This document shows positions 44,151 to 54,230 of a stretch of DNA of 64,000 nt, piece after piece; position 1 is the stretch's first letter; every line of letters starts with the position of its first letter. Source of the DNA: Cellulophaga lytica DSM 7489 (GTDB lineage: Bacteria > Bacteroidota > Bacteroidia > Flavobacteriales > Flavobacteriaceae). Under the pieces are notes generated by a model. The model was not told the origin of the DNA, did no database searches, and was given only the letters and a program-made list of their open reading frames with translations. A program made the position numbers and the translations under genes. The stretch lies in assembly GCF_000190595.1 (NCBI RefSeq), contig NC_015167.1:2960501-3024500 (forward strand). The letters run 5' to 3'.

Positions 44151-45236
44151 ATGGATAAGAGTTCAAAAATATATGTTGCAGGTCACAGGGGGCTTGTAGG
44201 CAGTGCAATTGTTAAAAATTTAAAGAGTAGAGGGTATCACAATTTAGTAGTAAAAACCCATAAGGAATTAGATTTAACCAATACAGAAGCAGTTTCTAAT
44301 TTTTTTAAGGCAGAACAACCCAAATATGTGTTTTTAGCAGCAGCCAAAGTAGGAGGTATTGTAGCAAATAATACCTATAGAGCCGATTTTATTTATGAAA
44401 ATTTAATGATCCAAAACAATGTAATTCATCAATCTTATGTACATAAGGTAGAGAAATTATTGTTTTTAGGAAGCACGTGTATCTATCCCAAAAATTGTCC
44501 TCAACCAATGAAAGAGGACTACCTATTAACAGATACATTAGAATATACCAATGAGCCATACGCAATAGCAAAGATAGCAGGTATAAAAATGTGTGAAAGT
44601 TACAACCTACAGTACGGCACTAACTTTATTTCTGTAATGCCAACAAATTTGTACGGCCCTAATGATAATTTTGATTTAGAAAAGTCACACGTACTTCCTG
44701 CATTAATTAGAAAAGTAGCCTTAGGTAAAGCATTAGAAGATAAAAACTGGGATTATATCAGTTCAGACTTAAACAAGTTACCAATAAAAGGTGTAAACGG
44801 TTCTGCCTCTGAGGAAGAAATAAAACAGGTTTTATCAGACTTTGGAGTGGTATTAAATCAATCTAAAGCTAGTGTAGAGATTTGGGGAACCGGAAAGCCT
44901 AAACGAGAATTTTTATGGTCGGAGGATATGGCAGATGCCTGTGTGTATATTATGAGAGAAAGAGATTTTGTAGATGTAGTAAAAGACATTAAAGAAGTTA
45001 GGAACACTCATATAAATATAGGAACCGGAGAAGATATAAGTATAGCACAACTGGCAGATTTAATAGCTACAACAGTGGGGTATAAAGGAGCATTTGTTTT
45101 TAATACAAATAAGCCTGACGGGACAATGAAAAAACTAACAGATGTAACCAAACTTAACAATTTAGGATGGAAGCATAAAGTTAATTTAGAAGAAGGTATA
45201 GCATCATTATACAATTGGTATATTGCAAAAACATAA
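44151..45236 (+). CDS. fcl: GDP-L-fucose synthase
   Basis: This 361-residue NADPH enzyme (3,5-epimerase/4-reductase) completes GDP-L-fucose. VAGHRGLVGSAI is the cofactor loop, GSTCIYPKNCPQP carries the catalytic Ser/Cys region and NEPYAIAK the Tyr-x3-Lys. Compared with the ~320-residue E. coli enzyme it has an extra ~40-residue segment at about 205-250 (rich in Ser, Glu and Lys), as in other Bacteroidota forms. ATG44151 directly follows the gmd stop; an in-frame TTG at 44142 would overlap gmd and is less likely. Confidence 0.96.
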   Translation: MDKSSKIYVAGHRGLVGSAIVKNLKSRGYHNLVVKTHKELDLTNTEAVSNFFKAEQPKYVFLAAAKVGGIVANNTYRADFIYENLMIQNNVIHQSYVHKVEKLLFLGSTCIYPKNCPQPMKEDYLLTDTLEYTNEPYAIAKIAGIKMCESYNLQYGTNFISVMPTNLYGPNDNFDLEKSHVLPALIRKVALGKALEDKNWDYISSDLNKLPIKGVNGSASEEEIKQVLSDFGVVLNQSKASVEIWGTGKPKREFLWSEDMADACVYIMRERDFVDVVKDIKEVRNTHINIGTGEDISIAQLADLIATTVGYKGAFVFNTNKPDGTMKKLTDVTKLNNLGWKHKVNLEEGIASLYNWYIAKT

Positions 45237-45291
45237 ATTAGTTAAAAATCGATTGAAAGAGTAAATAAACAAATGAAGTTTAACTAATTGT

Positions 45292-46620
45292 ATGATTCAA
45301 AAGATTAAAAATGTAATATTTCAAGGTGGTTTTTTAAGATATTTAAAGAATACGTCATGGCTAATGGCAGAAAAAGTTGCTCGTATGGTTGTGGCGCTAA
45401 CCATAGGGGTTTGGGTAGCACGTTATTTGGGGCCTAATCAATTTGGTGTCCTGAGTTATGCACAAAGTTTTGTTGGGTTATTTACTGCATTTTCTACCTT
45501 AGGGCTTAATGATATAATTGTAAGGGAACTAGTAAAAGATAAAGATGATAAAAATTTAATTTTAGGGACGTCTTTTTGGATGCAAATTTTAGGCTCCTGT
45601 TTTATCATGTTTTGTTTGCTTATTGCTGTATTTGTAAACGATAATGACCAATTAACTAATAAAATTATTTTAATATTAGGAGGTATCACTTTTATTAATA
45701 GTTTTGGCGTAATTACCTCTTATTTTTACAGTAATGTTACAAGTAAAAATATTGTTATACCTAGCTTTATAGGATTGTTGATTTCTGCAGCGCTGAAAGT
45801 TTTTTTTATCCTAAACAACTACAGTTTAATTTACTTTGTGTATGTGCTGGTTTTTGATATTGCATTTTTAATGTTTGGCCAAATTTACTTATATCAAAGG
45901 CAAGGAAACTTTATAAAAAAATGGTCTTTTTCATCAAAAAAAGCGAAGCAATTGCTGTTAGATGCCTGGCCATTAATACTGAGTGCTATTGTAATATCTA
46001 TTTATATGAAAATAGATCAAGTAATGATAAAAGAGTTTTTAAACACAGAAGCAGTTGGTCAGTATTCCGCAGCAGTACGTTTAAGTGAAGCGTGGTATTT
46101 TATACCTATGATAATATGTAGTTCTTTGTTTCCGGCAATTCTTAATGCTAAAAAAGTAGATGAAAGGTTATATTTTTCTAGATTACAACGTTTGTTTAAT
46201 TTAATGGTTGTTTTAGGGTTAAGTGTAGTTGTACCTGTATTGTTATTAAGTGATTGGGGAATAGAATTATTGTATGGGGAAGCTTATAATCTATCAGCAA
46301 CTGTTTTAAAAATACATATTTGGGCGGGAGTTTTTGTGTTTTTAGGTGTAGCCAATCAAAAATGGTTTATTAGTGAAAACTTGCAGAAATATAATATTTT
46401 ATGTTTGGCTTTAGGAATGTTGGTAAACGTACTCTTAAATATACTATTTATACCTAAATATGGTATATTAGGTGCTGCTTATGCAACGCTTATAGCACAG
46501 GCTATAGCTTCATTGTTTGCGCCAGTTTTGTTTAAAAAAACAAGAAAAACTTTTTTCATGATGATTAGGGCTCTGTTTTTTTTAAGTTTATTTAAAAAAA
46601 AATATAAAAATAATAATTAA
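45292..46620 (+). CDS. wzx: Polysaccharide repeat-unit flippase (Wzx family)
   Basis: This 442-residue membrane protein of the PST/MATE superfamily has about 12 helices and the usual N-terminal block SWLMAEKVARMVVALTIGVW near residues 20-40 and YLGPNQFGVLSYAQS. It would flip lipid-linked repeat units to the periplasmic side for polymerisation by the Wzy protein at 49103. The sequence cannot tell which repeat unit it prefers. It is followed 6 bp later by the second MBOAT gene, placing transport and O-acetylation in one unit. Confidence 0.92.
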   Translation: MIQKIKNVIFQGGFLRYLKNTSWLMAEKVARMVVALTIGVWVARYLGPNQFGVLSYAQSFVGLFTAFSTLGLNDIIVRELVKDKDDKNLILGTSFWMQILGSCFIMFCLLIAVFVNDNDQLTNKIILILGGITFINSFGVITSYFYSNVTSKNIVIPSFIGLLISAALKVFFILNNYSLIYFVYVLVFDIAFLMFGQIYLYQRQGNFIKKWSFSSKKAKQLLLDAWPLILSAIVISIYMKIDQVMIKEFLNTEAVGQYSAAVRLSEAWYFIPMIICSSLFPAILNAKKVDERLYFSRLQRLFNLMVVLGLSVVVPVLLLSDWGIELLYGEAYNLSATVLKIHIWAGVFVFLGVANQKWFISENLQKYNILCLALGMLVNVLLNILFIPKYGILGAAYATLIAQAIASLFAPVLFKKTRKTFFMMIRALFFLSLFKKKYKNNN

Positions 46621-46626
46621 CATAAA

Positions 46627-48063
46627 ATGCTTTTTAATTCATTAGATTTTGCAATTTTTTTACCTATAGTGTTCTTTATTTATTGGTTTTTAGTAAATAA
46701 GAGTATAAAAAAACAAAATATAGTTTTACTTGTAGCTAGTTATGTTTTTTATGGTTGGTGGGATTGGAGGTTTCTGTCATTAATTTTATTTAGTACAATT
46801 GTAGATTATTGTTTGGGAAATCTTATGTATAGGACGGAGAAAGTATCTAGACAGAAAATATTTCTTTATACTAGTTTATTCGTGAATTTAGGATTGTTAT
46901 TTTACTTTAAATATTGTAATTTTTTTCTTGATAATTTTATTAATGCTTTTTCCTTTTTTGGATTAAATTTTAATGTTTCTACGTTAAAAGTTATATTGCC
47001 TGTGGGGATTAGTTTTTATACTTTTCAAACACTTAGTTATACAATAGATATTTATCGTAGAAATTTAGAGCCGGCAGAAGATTTTATATCTTTTGCAGCG
47101 TTTGTTAGTTTTTTTCCTCAACTAGTTGCAGGCCCAATAGAGCGAGCCACTAATTTATTACCTCAGTTTTATAAACGTAGGGTTTTTTCTTTAGAGAAGG
47201 CAAAATCAGGATTGCGCCAAATTTTATGGGGATTATTCAAGAAAATTGTCATTGCTGATCAATGTGCTAAATATGTAAATATTATTTTTGATAATTCAGA
47301 TGGTTATTCAGGAAGTACTCTTTTAGTAGGAGCGATACTATTTGCTTTTCAAATATATGGTGATTTTAGTGGTTATTCAGATATTGCAATTGGAGTTTCT
47401 AGGTTGTTTGGATTTAACCTTATGAAAAACTTTGCTTTTCCTTATTTTTCAAGAGATATTGCTGAATTTTGGAGGAGATGGCACATATCTTTATCTACGT
47501 GGTTTAGAGATTACTTGTATATACCTTTAGGAGGAAGTAGAGGTGGGCTAAAAATGAAGATTAGAAATACATTCATTATATTTTTAGTTAGTGGATTTTG
47601 GCATGGTGCAAACTGGACATTTGTTATTTGGGGTGCTCTAAATGCTATATATTTTTTGCCCTTATTGTTATTTAATAAGAATAGAAGTAATATGGATGTT
47701 ATAGGAGGAAAATCTTATATTCCTACTTTTAAAGATTTTGTGAAGATGTTATTAACATTTAGTTTGACAGTTTTTGCGTGGATATTTTTTAGAGCTTTAA
47801 ATTTAGAACATGCATTAAGTTATATTGTAGGAATTTTTGATTCTACAATATTCAGTACACCTGAAGTGGCTCCATTTTTTTTAAATATTTACATTTTAAG
47901 TTTTTTAATTATTGAGTGGTTTGGAAAAAATAGTGACTATGCAATAGAAAAATTATTTGTTAAAAGAAGTAGAGTTATTAGGTGGGCTTTTTACATGCTT
48001 ATTGTTTTTGTTATTATAGGTAATGTTAGTAATCAACAAGATTTTATTTATTTTCAATTTTAG
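46627..48063 (+). CDS. MBOAT family O-acyltransferase (AlgI-like), copy 2
   Basis: This 478-residue paralogue of the protein at 30914 has an equivalent layout. His286 is in RRWHISLSTWFRDY and His326 in GFWHGANW, with matching N- and C-terminal ends (MLFNSLDFAIFLPIVF, IYFQF). It is predicted to transfer acetyl groups across the inner membrane for polysaccharide O-acetylation. It has its own SGNH-like partner 5 bp downstream. The two copies differ mainly in the last third, which could reflect different acceptor systems or recent duplication by transfer. Confidence 0.93.
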   Translation: MLFNSLDFAIFLPIVFFIYWFLVNKSIKKQNIVLLVASYVFYGWWDWRFLSLILFSTIVDYCLGNLMYRTEKVSRQKIFLYTSLFVNLGLLFYFKYCNFFLDNFINAFSFFGLNFNVSTLKVILPVGISFYTFQTLSYTIDIYRRNLEPAEDFISFAAFVSFFPQLVAGPIERATNLLPQFYKRRVFSLEKAKSGLRQILWGLFKKIVIADQCAKYVNIIFDNSDGYSGSTLLVGAILFAFQIYGDFSGYSDIAIGVSRLFGFNLMKNFAFPYFSRDIAEFWRRWHISLSTWFRDYLYIPLGGSRGGLKMKIRNTFIIFLVSGFWHGANWTFVIWGALNAIYFLPLLLFNKNRSNMDVIGGKSYIPTFKDFVKMLLTFSLTVFAWIFFRALNLEHALSYIVGIFDSTIFSTPEVAPFFLNIYILSFLIIEWFGKNSDYAIEKLFVKRSRVIRWAFYMLIVFVIIGNVSNQQDFIYFQF

Positions 48064-48068
48064 ATGAA

Positions 48069-49106
48069 ATGAAGAGTTTTTTAATTAAGTTATTGATTTT
48101 TAATGCTTTGGTGTTTTTTTTAGCGATAGTTTTAGGAGAAGTTAAGTATTCTGATGAATTTATTGCCAGCAAAACTAAGGGCACGGCTTATGAAAAAGTT
48201 GGATGGAATTTAGACATAATAAATAATTATCCTGAGCGAATAAAAAATAGCACTATTTTTCTAGGTTCTTCTTATGTCTTAAATGGAGTTAATGATTCAG
48301 TACTTTCATTTAATGATAAAAAAGTAATCAATATGGCAGTGAAACATAATGGTAACGATTTGGGATTGTACTTTTTAAATAGAATTAAAAAATTACAGCC
48401 AAAGGAAGTTATTAGTCTAAAGCATAAGTTTTATACAGTTGGATTTCATAAACTAAGTCCTCTATTATATCGACCTAGCGAGTATATTGCTAATGGACAA
48501 ACAGTAAATTTATATTTTGTTAAATACTTATTCAAGAGAGTTAAGTTAACTCTTGAATATCTGTTTTATACTCCAACAAAAACGGTGTACAAAGAAGAGA
48601 TAAAGTTCTTTTACGGAGTTCGTTATGCAAAAAACGAATTAAGTAAAGATTATTTAAAAAAATCAGAAAATATAAATAAACTTAATAGAATAGATGAAGG
48701 ATTTAATCTATATCAAAATGGATTTAATTACATTAGCGAAAATCTGGAGTCTTTAATTATAAGAAAAGCTAAAAGTCTTTTAAGAGAAATTAAGTTTAGG
48801 TTTTCTAATAATAGTTGGCTAACCAATTCAAGTTCTCAAGAAGCATTTGTGTATAAGGCTAAAGAGATTAGTAGGTTAAACAAGTTCAAATTTTCTCAGT
48901 TATACATACCAGTAATGTCAGACTTAAATATAAATAAAAAATATAAAAGATCAAATTTTATGCCATTAGAGTCAGATGCTAGTAATATTTATGAGATCAA
49001 GGATTATTCTTTTCTGAATTCAGGAGTTTATTGGGTGGATTTACATCACTTATCTAAAGAAGGGTCTATATTATTTACAAAAGCTTTAGCAAAAAAAATG
49101 AAATGA
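48069..49106 (+). CDS. SGNH-like exported protein, partner of MBOAT copy 2
   Basis: This 345-residue protein has an N-terminal membrane segment (about 5-22). The SGNH landmarks are present but divergent: IFLGSSYVLNG (Gly66-Ser67-Ser68) as the nucleophile block and VDLHHLSKEGS near residue 323 (Asp324, His326/His327) as the DxxH block. It is less typical than the first SGNH protein and I would not call it without its neighbour. It is expected to work with the MBOAT protein upstream. The next gene overlaps its end by 4 bp (ATGA). Confidence 0.65.
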   Translation: MKSFLIKLLIFNALVFFLAIVLGEVKYSDEFIASKTKGTAYEKVGWNLDIINNYPERIKNSTIFLGSSYVLNGVNDSVLSFNDKKVINMAVKHNGNDLGLYFLNRIKKLQPKEVISLKHKFYTVGFHKLSPLLYRPSEYIANGQTVNLYFVKYLFKRVKLTLEYLFYTPTKTVYKEEIKFFYGVRYAKNELSKDYLKKSENINKLNRIDEGFNLYQNGFNYISENLESLIIRKAKSLLREIKFRFSNNSWLTNSSSQEAFVYKAKEISRLNKFKFSQLYIPVMSDLNINKKYKRSNFMPLESDASNIYEIKDYSFLNSGVYWVDLHHLSKEGSILFTKALAKKMK

Positions 49107-50326
49107 AGAGGGAACTTATTGATAAAATACAAACAATAGGTTTTATACCGTTATTATTTTTAATTGGTTTATTTACCAATATTTTTAATTACGGACATCT
49201 ATTTGCTTATGGTTGTATAGGCTTAATTTTATTTAAGAAGCAATTCTTAAAAAAAGCCATAGATCGCAACTTTTTATTGTTAACTTTTTTTTCTGTAACC
49301 TATGGAATGTTTTATGCATTGAATCCCTGGAAAGGATTTCAATTTGTAATTATTTACGCATCAGCTCCACCGGTATTGTATCTTTGGGGCAAATATATCT
49401 CTACTGTATTTAAAGAATCAATGTTTGTATTTTTTACTGCTGTAATTTTAACACTTATATATTCATTCCCAGCTATGGTATCGGTTGTCTTAAACATACT
49501 AGAAGGTGGTTTTGGGCAGCTAGATAGAAATTTGCCAATGTTTTGGGGTGGAGAACCAATAAATGCTACTGCAATGGGAGCTTTTTTTGTTTTTAATATG
49601 TGTATTCCTGCTTTGTTGTTTTCTGCATATAAAGTAATTCCAAAATATTTGATAATTGTACTAGGTGCTATTTTCGTGATAAGTTTATTGTGTGTTTTAC
49701 GAATTGGTAGTAGAACACAATTGGCAATTTTTATACTGTCATTAATTATTAGTTTGGTTGTAGCTATACCTAAAAGGTCGTTTAAAGAGAACTCTGTAAC
49801 ATTTACAGTATTTGCTATTTTATTAGGTGTAGTTGCAACACAGGTTTCTCTAGATTTAGACTCTGATATTTTAGCAACTTTTGCTAGTAGAATGGAAGAT
49901 GATGGGGCAGCAGATATAGCAAGCGGTGGTGGCCGTACAAAACTTTGGGTGAAATCTATAGATTATATGTTTGAAAAACCTTTAGGCTGGGATTTACAGG
50001 AATTTGGGTATTCTCATAATCTGTGGTTAGATGCATTGCGAGTGGGAGGTTTCATTCCTTTTGTAATTCTTATACTGTACTCATTACGCTTTATTAATTT
50101 AATTTATAATATTTTTTTTAGTAAAAAAATAGATATGTCATTTCAAATTTTATGCTTAACCTATACCTTGGGCTTTTTCTCATTGTTTATGGTAGAACCT
50201 GGTATAGATGGTACATTTACGTTGTTTATATTATTTTGTTTGTTTGTGGGGTTAGTACGTCACCATTATATAACGACAAATAACGGTAATGTATTAAATG
50301 CAAACAATCATCAATCAATAAATTAG
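49103..50326 (+). CDS. wzy: O-antigen/polysaccharide polymerase-ligase (Wzy/WaaL-like)
   Basis: This 407-residue membrane protein has about ten helices and a large periplasmic loop (about 130-175 and again 265-315) as in the Wzy_C/O-antigen ligase family; RIGSRTQLAIF and HNLWLDALRVGG are the type of conserved spots seen. It would polymerise repeat units delivered by Wzx. Ligase and polymerase cannot be told apart by sequence; the polysaccharide context favours polymerase. It overlaps the SGNH gene upstream and is 50 bp before the asparagine-synthase-like gene. Confidence 0.82.
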   Translation: MKRELIDKIQTIGFIPLLFLIGLFTNIFNYGHLFAYGCIGLILFKKQFLKKAIDRNFLLLTFFSVTYGMFYALNPWKGFQFVIIYASAPPVLYLWGKYISTVFKESMFVFFTAVILTLIYSFPAMVSVVLNILEGGFGQLDRNLPMFWGGEPINATAMGAFFVFNMCIPALLFSAYKVIPKYLIIVLGAIFVISLLCVLRIGSRTQLAIFILSLIISLVVAIPKRSFKENSVTFTVFAILLGVVATQVSLDLDSDILATFASRMEDDGAADIASGGGRTKLWVKSIDYMFEKPLGWDLQEFGYSHNLWLDALRVGGFIPFVILILYSLRFINLIYNIFFSKKIDMSFQILCLTYTLGFFSLFMVEPGIDGTFTLFILFCLFVGLVRHHYITTNNGNVLNANNHQSIN

Positions 50327-50376
50327 TTTTTTTTAAAACAATAACTATATATAATATTCACTAACACCATAAAAAT

Positions 50377-52233
50377 ATGTGCGGAATTTTAGGCACTGTG
50401 CCTTACACACCATACGATAAATTTAAACCAGCATTAGATACACTGTACCACAGAGGTCCAGATAGTTTTGGAGTAGAGTCTGTAGATCATGACGTTACAT
50501 TAGGTCATAGAAGATTATCTATTTTAGATGTGTCTGAAACAGGGCACCAACCTATGAAGAGTGAAAACGATAGGTATTTGATAACTTTTAATGGTGAAAT
50601 ATATAATTTTATAGAAATAAAAAAAGAGCTAGCGTTAAAAGGACATTCATTTAAGTCAACTTCAGACACAGAGGTGTTGCTTAAAGCTTTTTTAGAATGG
50701 GGTGAAGAGTGTGTGCATAAGTTTAATGGTATGTGGGCATTTGCAATATGGGATAAAGAAACTAAAAAGTTATTTATATCTAGAGACAGATATGGTAAAA
50801 AACCGTTGTTTTACGCACAAATAAATGGTCAGTTTGTTTTTGCGTCTGAAATGAAAGCCATTTTCCCTTTCTTTAAACAATTAGAGATTTCGGAAGATTT
50901 TCATTGGATGAAAAAAAATATTTTTTTCTATGAATCTACAGATAAATGTTTAATTAAAGGCATACAGCGTTTTCCTGCGGGGCATAGTGCTGTGTATAAA
51001 GCGGGGAAACTAAATACATATAGATACCATAATACGTTAGATAATTTAGTAGAAGTGCCTAAGTCTTATGATGAGCAGGTAGAAAAATTTAGAGAATTGT
51101 TTATGGATGCCTGCAAATTACGTATGCGTTCTGATGTTACTATAGGAACAGCTTTAAGTGGAGGGTTAGACAGTAGCGCAACAATTTCCGCTATGGCTAA
51201 TTTGGCAAAAGATAATGGCAGTTATTCTAAAGATTGGCAGCACGCTTTTGTAGCTTCTTTTCCGGGTACTCCTTTAGATGAATCTTACTACGCTAAAAAG
51301 GTAACAGATAATTTAGGTATAGGTGCAACTTTTGTAGATATAAACCCTCTACAACATTGGGACAAGTTAGAAGAATATTTTTATAAGTTTGAAGATTTAT
51401 ACATCACGTCTCCAATACCAATGATTATGTTGTATGAGTCCGTGAAAAAAAATGGTGTAACAGTTACACTAGATGGTCATGGAGCAGATGAACTATTAAG
51501 TGGTTACCAACAAGGTAATTTAGAAGCTTTATGGGATGCTAAGTTAAGTCCGTCTAAAACAAAAGATATATTAAATATTTACCAAGATTCTATTAATGAA
51601 GACAAAGAGCAATACAAACGCACAAATAGTAGCAAATTGTATACAGACTTTATGTCTAAAAAAACAGTAAAAAAAATATTAGGTAAAACAATGCCATCTA
51701 TTGATAACGGACACCCTAATTTTAAAAAATTAGACAACCATGCTCAATATTTATACGCAATGTTTCATGAAAATATACTACCTACTTTATTGCGTAATTA
51801 TGATAGGTATGCTATGATTAATAGCGTGGAAATACGTATGCCATTTATGGATCATAGAATTGTAAATTTTGTAAACTCATTACCTTATTCAAGCAAAATA
51901 GGAGGTGGATATACCAAAAGAATAGTACGTGATGCTTTAGACCCTTATATGCCTAAGGAAGTTACTTGGAGAAAGTCTAAAATTGGTTTTAGTTCTCCAA
52001 TTGTAAATTGGATGCAAAACGATTTGAGTGATTGGTTTTTAAGTACAATAAATGACACTGACTTTTTACAATCTAATTTGGTTAGTAATCCAAAAGATTT
52101 ACAAACCAAAATCACAAAAATTGTTAAGGGAGAAAATAATGAGTTTTCTGATGCTCAAAAATGTTGGTCAGAACTATCACCGTATATTTGGGAGAAGTCA
52201 GTTTTAAGCGGAAAATCATTTCCTAATAAATAA
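50377..52233 (+). CDS. asnB: Asparagine synthase-like glutamine amidotransferase
   Basis: This 618-residue protein has an N-terminal class II glutaminase domain (catalytic Cys2 after Met removal, MCGILG) and a C-terminal synthetase domain with the pyrophosphate loop SGGLDSS (261-267). In many O-antigen and capsule loci such proteins (WbpS, WbtH type) amidate uronic acids rather than make asparagine. UDP-ManNAcA is made by genes further down, so amidation of that sugar is a reasonable guess. Free asparagine synthesis cannot be excluded from sequence. An acetyltransferase gene starts 3 bp downstream. Confidence 0.92.
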   Translation: MCGILGTVPYTPYDKFKPALDTLYHRGPDSFGVESVDHDVTLGHRRLSILDVSETGHQPMKSENDRYLITFNGEIYNFIEIKKELALKGHSFKSTSDTEVLLKAFLEWGEECVHKFNGMWAFAIWDKETKKLFISRDRYGKKPLFYAQINGQFVFASEMKAIFPFFKQLEISEDFHWMKKNIFFYESTDKCLIKGIQRFPAGHSAVYKAGKLNTYRYHNTLDNLVEVPKSYDEQVEKFRELFMDACKLRMRSDVTIGTALSGGLDSSATISAMANLAKDNGSYSKDWQHAFVASFPGTPLDESYYAKKVTDNLGIGATFVDINPLQHWDKLEEYFYKFEDLYITSPIPMIMLYESVKKNGVTVTLDGHGADELLSGYQQGNLEALWDAKLSPSKTKDILNIYQDSINEDKEQYKRTNSSKLYTDFMSKKTVKKILGKTMPSIDNGHPNFKKLDNHAQYLYAMFHENILPTLLRNYDRYAMINSVEIRMPFMDHRIVNFVNSLPYSSKIGGGYTKRIVRDALDPYMPKEVTWRKSKIGFSSPIVNWMQNDLSDWFLSTINDTDFLQSNLVSNPKDLQTKITKIVKGENNEFSDAQKCWSELSPYIWEKSVLSGKSFPNK

Positions 52234-52236
52234 TAA

Positions 52237-52950
52237 ATGAAAAGTAGGATAAAAAAACTAATATTGAGTAGTGGTTTTTTAACTAAATGTGTGATGTATT
52301 TTAGACGTCTGCGTCTTAAAAAAACATTAGGTATTAAGTATGGGAAAAATGCATTTATTGGTTTTTCTACAATTTGTGAAGGGGCTAATGGTTTTGGGGC
52401 TTACAGCTCCATTACTTCTTCATACATAGGATATGGTTCTTATATAGCACAAAGTACAAAAATCTCAAAAACAAAAATAGGTCGGTATTGTTCTATTGGC
52501 CCAAACGTGCAGTGTATATTTGGTAGGCATCCAGCGAACACCTTTGTGTCTACACATCCTTCATTTTTTGCATTAAAAACACCTGTACCTTTTACATATG
52601 CAAAAGAGCAATTGTTTAAAGAGTTTCCTGATGCTATAGATGAAAAGGGAATGTATACAATTAAAATAGGTAATGACGTTTGGATTGGAGCCAATGTTTC
52701 TATTTTGGATGGTGTTGAAATTGGTGATGGTGCAATTATTGCTGCAAATTCTCTTGTAAATAAAAATGTAGCACCCTATACGGTTGTTGGTGGCGTTCCA
52801 TCTAAAATGATAAAAAAAAGATTTTTAGATACAGAAATAGCTTTTTTAAAAGAAATTAGATGGTGGGATAAACCTAAAGATTGGATTGCAAATAACGCAG
52901 CTTTTTTTACAGATATACAAGGTTTTATAAAAAACATTAAAGATGATTAG
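52237..52950 (+). CDS. CatB-related hexapeptide O-acetyltransferase
   Basis: This 237-residue left-handed beta-helix enzyme has the family loop FGRHPANTFVSTHPSFF near residue 88, with the expected catalytic His, and WIGANVSILDGVEIGDGAIIAANSLV in the C-terminal coils. It would transfer acetyl from acetyl-CoA to a sugar hydroxyl in the cytoplasm. This is a third acetylation route in the locus besides the two MBOAT systems and the PglD-type N-acetylation. The next glycosyltransferase gene overlaps it by 8 bp. Confidence 0.9.
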   Translation: MKSRIKKLILSSGFLTKCVMYFRRLRLKKTLGIKYGKNAFIGFSTICEGANGFGAYSSITSSYIGYGSYIAQSTKISKTKIGRYCSIGPNVQCIFGRHPANTFVSTHPSFFALKTPVPFTYAKEQLFKEFPDAIDEKGMYTIKIGNDVWIGANVSILDGVEIGDGAIIAANSLVNKNVAPYTVVGGVPSKMIKKRFLDTEIAFLKEIRWWDKPKDWIANNAAFFTDIQGFIKNIKDD

Positions 52951-54109
52951 TAAAAATGTACCAATTGTAGTAGTAGCTTATAACAGACCTAAATCCTTAC
53001 AAAGATTATTACAATCATTAAGTAAGGCAAATTACCCTAGTACCAACATAGATTTAATAATAAGCATAGATAAAGGTCCAAATAATGAAGACGTTTTGAA
53101 AATAGCAGAAAACTTTAGTTGGAATTTTGGAGAAAAAAAAATTGCTTATCAACAAGAAAATTTAGGATTAAGAAAACATATAATTAAATGTGGTGATCTA
53201 AGTTTAACTTATGGGGCAGTTATTGTTTTGGAAGATGATTTATTAGTTTCACCTAATTTTTATAATTATACGGTTAGTGCGCTAGATTTTAGTGAAAATA
53301 AATCATACATAGCCGGTGTCTCGTTATATAATCATCAATTTAATGTACATAAAGGAGAACATTTTAGCGCAATAGATGATGGTTATGATAATTGGTACTT
53401 TCAATTTGCATCATCTTGGGGGCAAGCTTGGAGTGCAACACATTGGATGGGTTTTAAAGATTGGTATAATAAAGGTCAGGATATTAATAGTAATGATAAA
53501 GTGCCTAAGTATGTTAGATCTTGGTCAGAAAAATCTTGGTTGAAATACAATATAGCATACCTGATTACTAAAAACTTATATTTTTTATATCCTAAAATTT
53601 CTTTGTCAACTAATTTTAGTGATGCGGGTACCCATGTTGGTGTTGGCAGTACATTATATCAGGTTCCCTTGCAAGAAGGGGTTAAGAAAAAGTATTTTTT
53701 CTCAGAATTAAATGACTCAAAGTCGGTTTACGATTCTTTTTTTGAGAATAAGTATATAATGTCTTTTTTAAATAAAGATAAAGAAGATATTACAGTTGAT
53801 TTGTATGGTTATAAAGAAGTTTATCCAACAAAATATTTGCTTTCAAGAAAGATATTAAATTATAAAATTGAAAAATCTTTTGGAAAGTCATTAAAGCCTA
53901 TAGATTCTAATATTTTGCATAATATCAATGGGAGTGATTTTTTTCTTTATGATTTAAGTATAGAGCAAAAAAATAAGAATAATTTAAATTTTAAAAGTGA
54001 TTTTTTGTATAACATAAAGCGTGTAAATTATAACGATGCTTTGCATTATATTAAATTAGAAACTTTTAGGAAATTTAGTGTTCTTTTTAAGCGAATATTA
54101 GGTAAGTAA
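52943..54109 (+). CDS. Glycosyltransferase (GT2/GNT-I-like fold)
   Basis: This 388-residue GT-A enzyme starts PIVVVAYNRPKSL and has the metal-binding VLEDDLLVSPNF (near 98-109), resembling the eukaryotic-type N-acetylglucosaminyltransferase I fold seen in bacterial surface-polysaccharide loci. The long C-terminal part (about 240-388) is unusual and not recognised. It overlaps the acetyltransferase gene upstream by 8 bp. The sugar it adds is not predictable. A stable 8-bp hairpin at 54136-54155 follows it, with no T-run. Confidence 0.82.
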   Translation: MISKNVPIVVVAYNRPKSLQRLLQSLSKANYPSTNIDLIISIDKGPNNEDVLKIAENFSWNFGEKKIAYQQENLGLRKHIIKCGDLSLTYGAVIVLEDDLLVSPNFYNYTVSALDFSENKSYIAGVSLYNHQFNVHKGEHFSAIDDGYDNWYFQFASSWGQAWSATHWMGFKDWYNKGQDINSNDKVPKYVRSWSEKSWLKYNIAYLITKNLYFLYPKISLSTNFSDAGTHVGVGSTLYQVPLQEGVKKKYFFSELNDSKSVYDSFFENKYIMSFLNKDKEDITVDLYGYKEVYPTKYLLSRKILNYKIEKSFGKSLKPIDSNILHNINGSDFFLYDLSIEQKNKNNLNFKSDFLYNIKRVNYNDALHYIKLETFRKFSVLFKRILGK

Positions 54110-54230
54110 AATCTGTAAGTACAGATAAACGCATAATTGGGTATCCTTATCCAATATTGTGTTCATACAAAAAGTAATATTGTAGTTTTATCTTATTAAA
54201 TTTTAAATATAATTTTATTTAAAAATAGCT

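Noticed and set aside
54136..54155. Hairpin after the GNT-I-like transferase gene (ATTGGGTA / TATCCAAT)
   Set aside because: The stem is only 8 bp with a wobble pair and no T-run follows, so it is not supported as a terminator.
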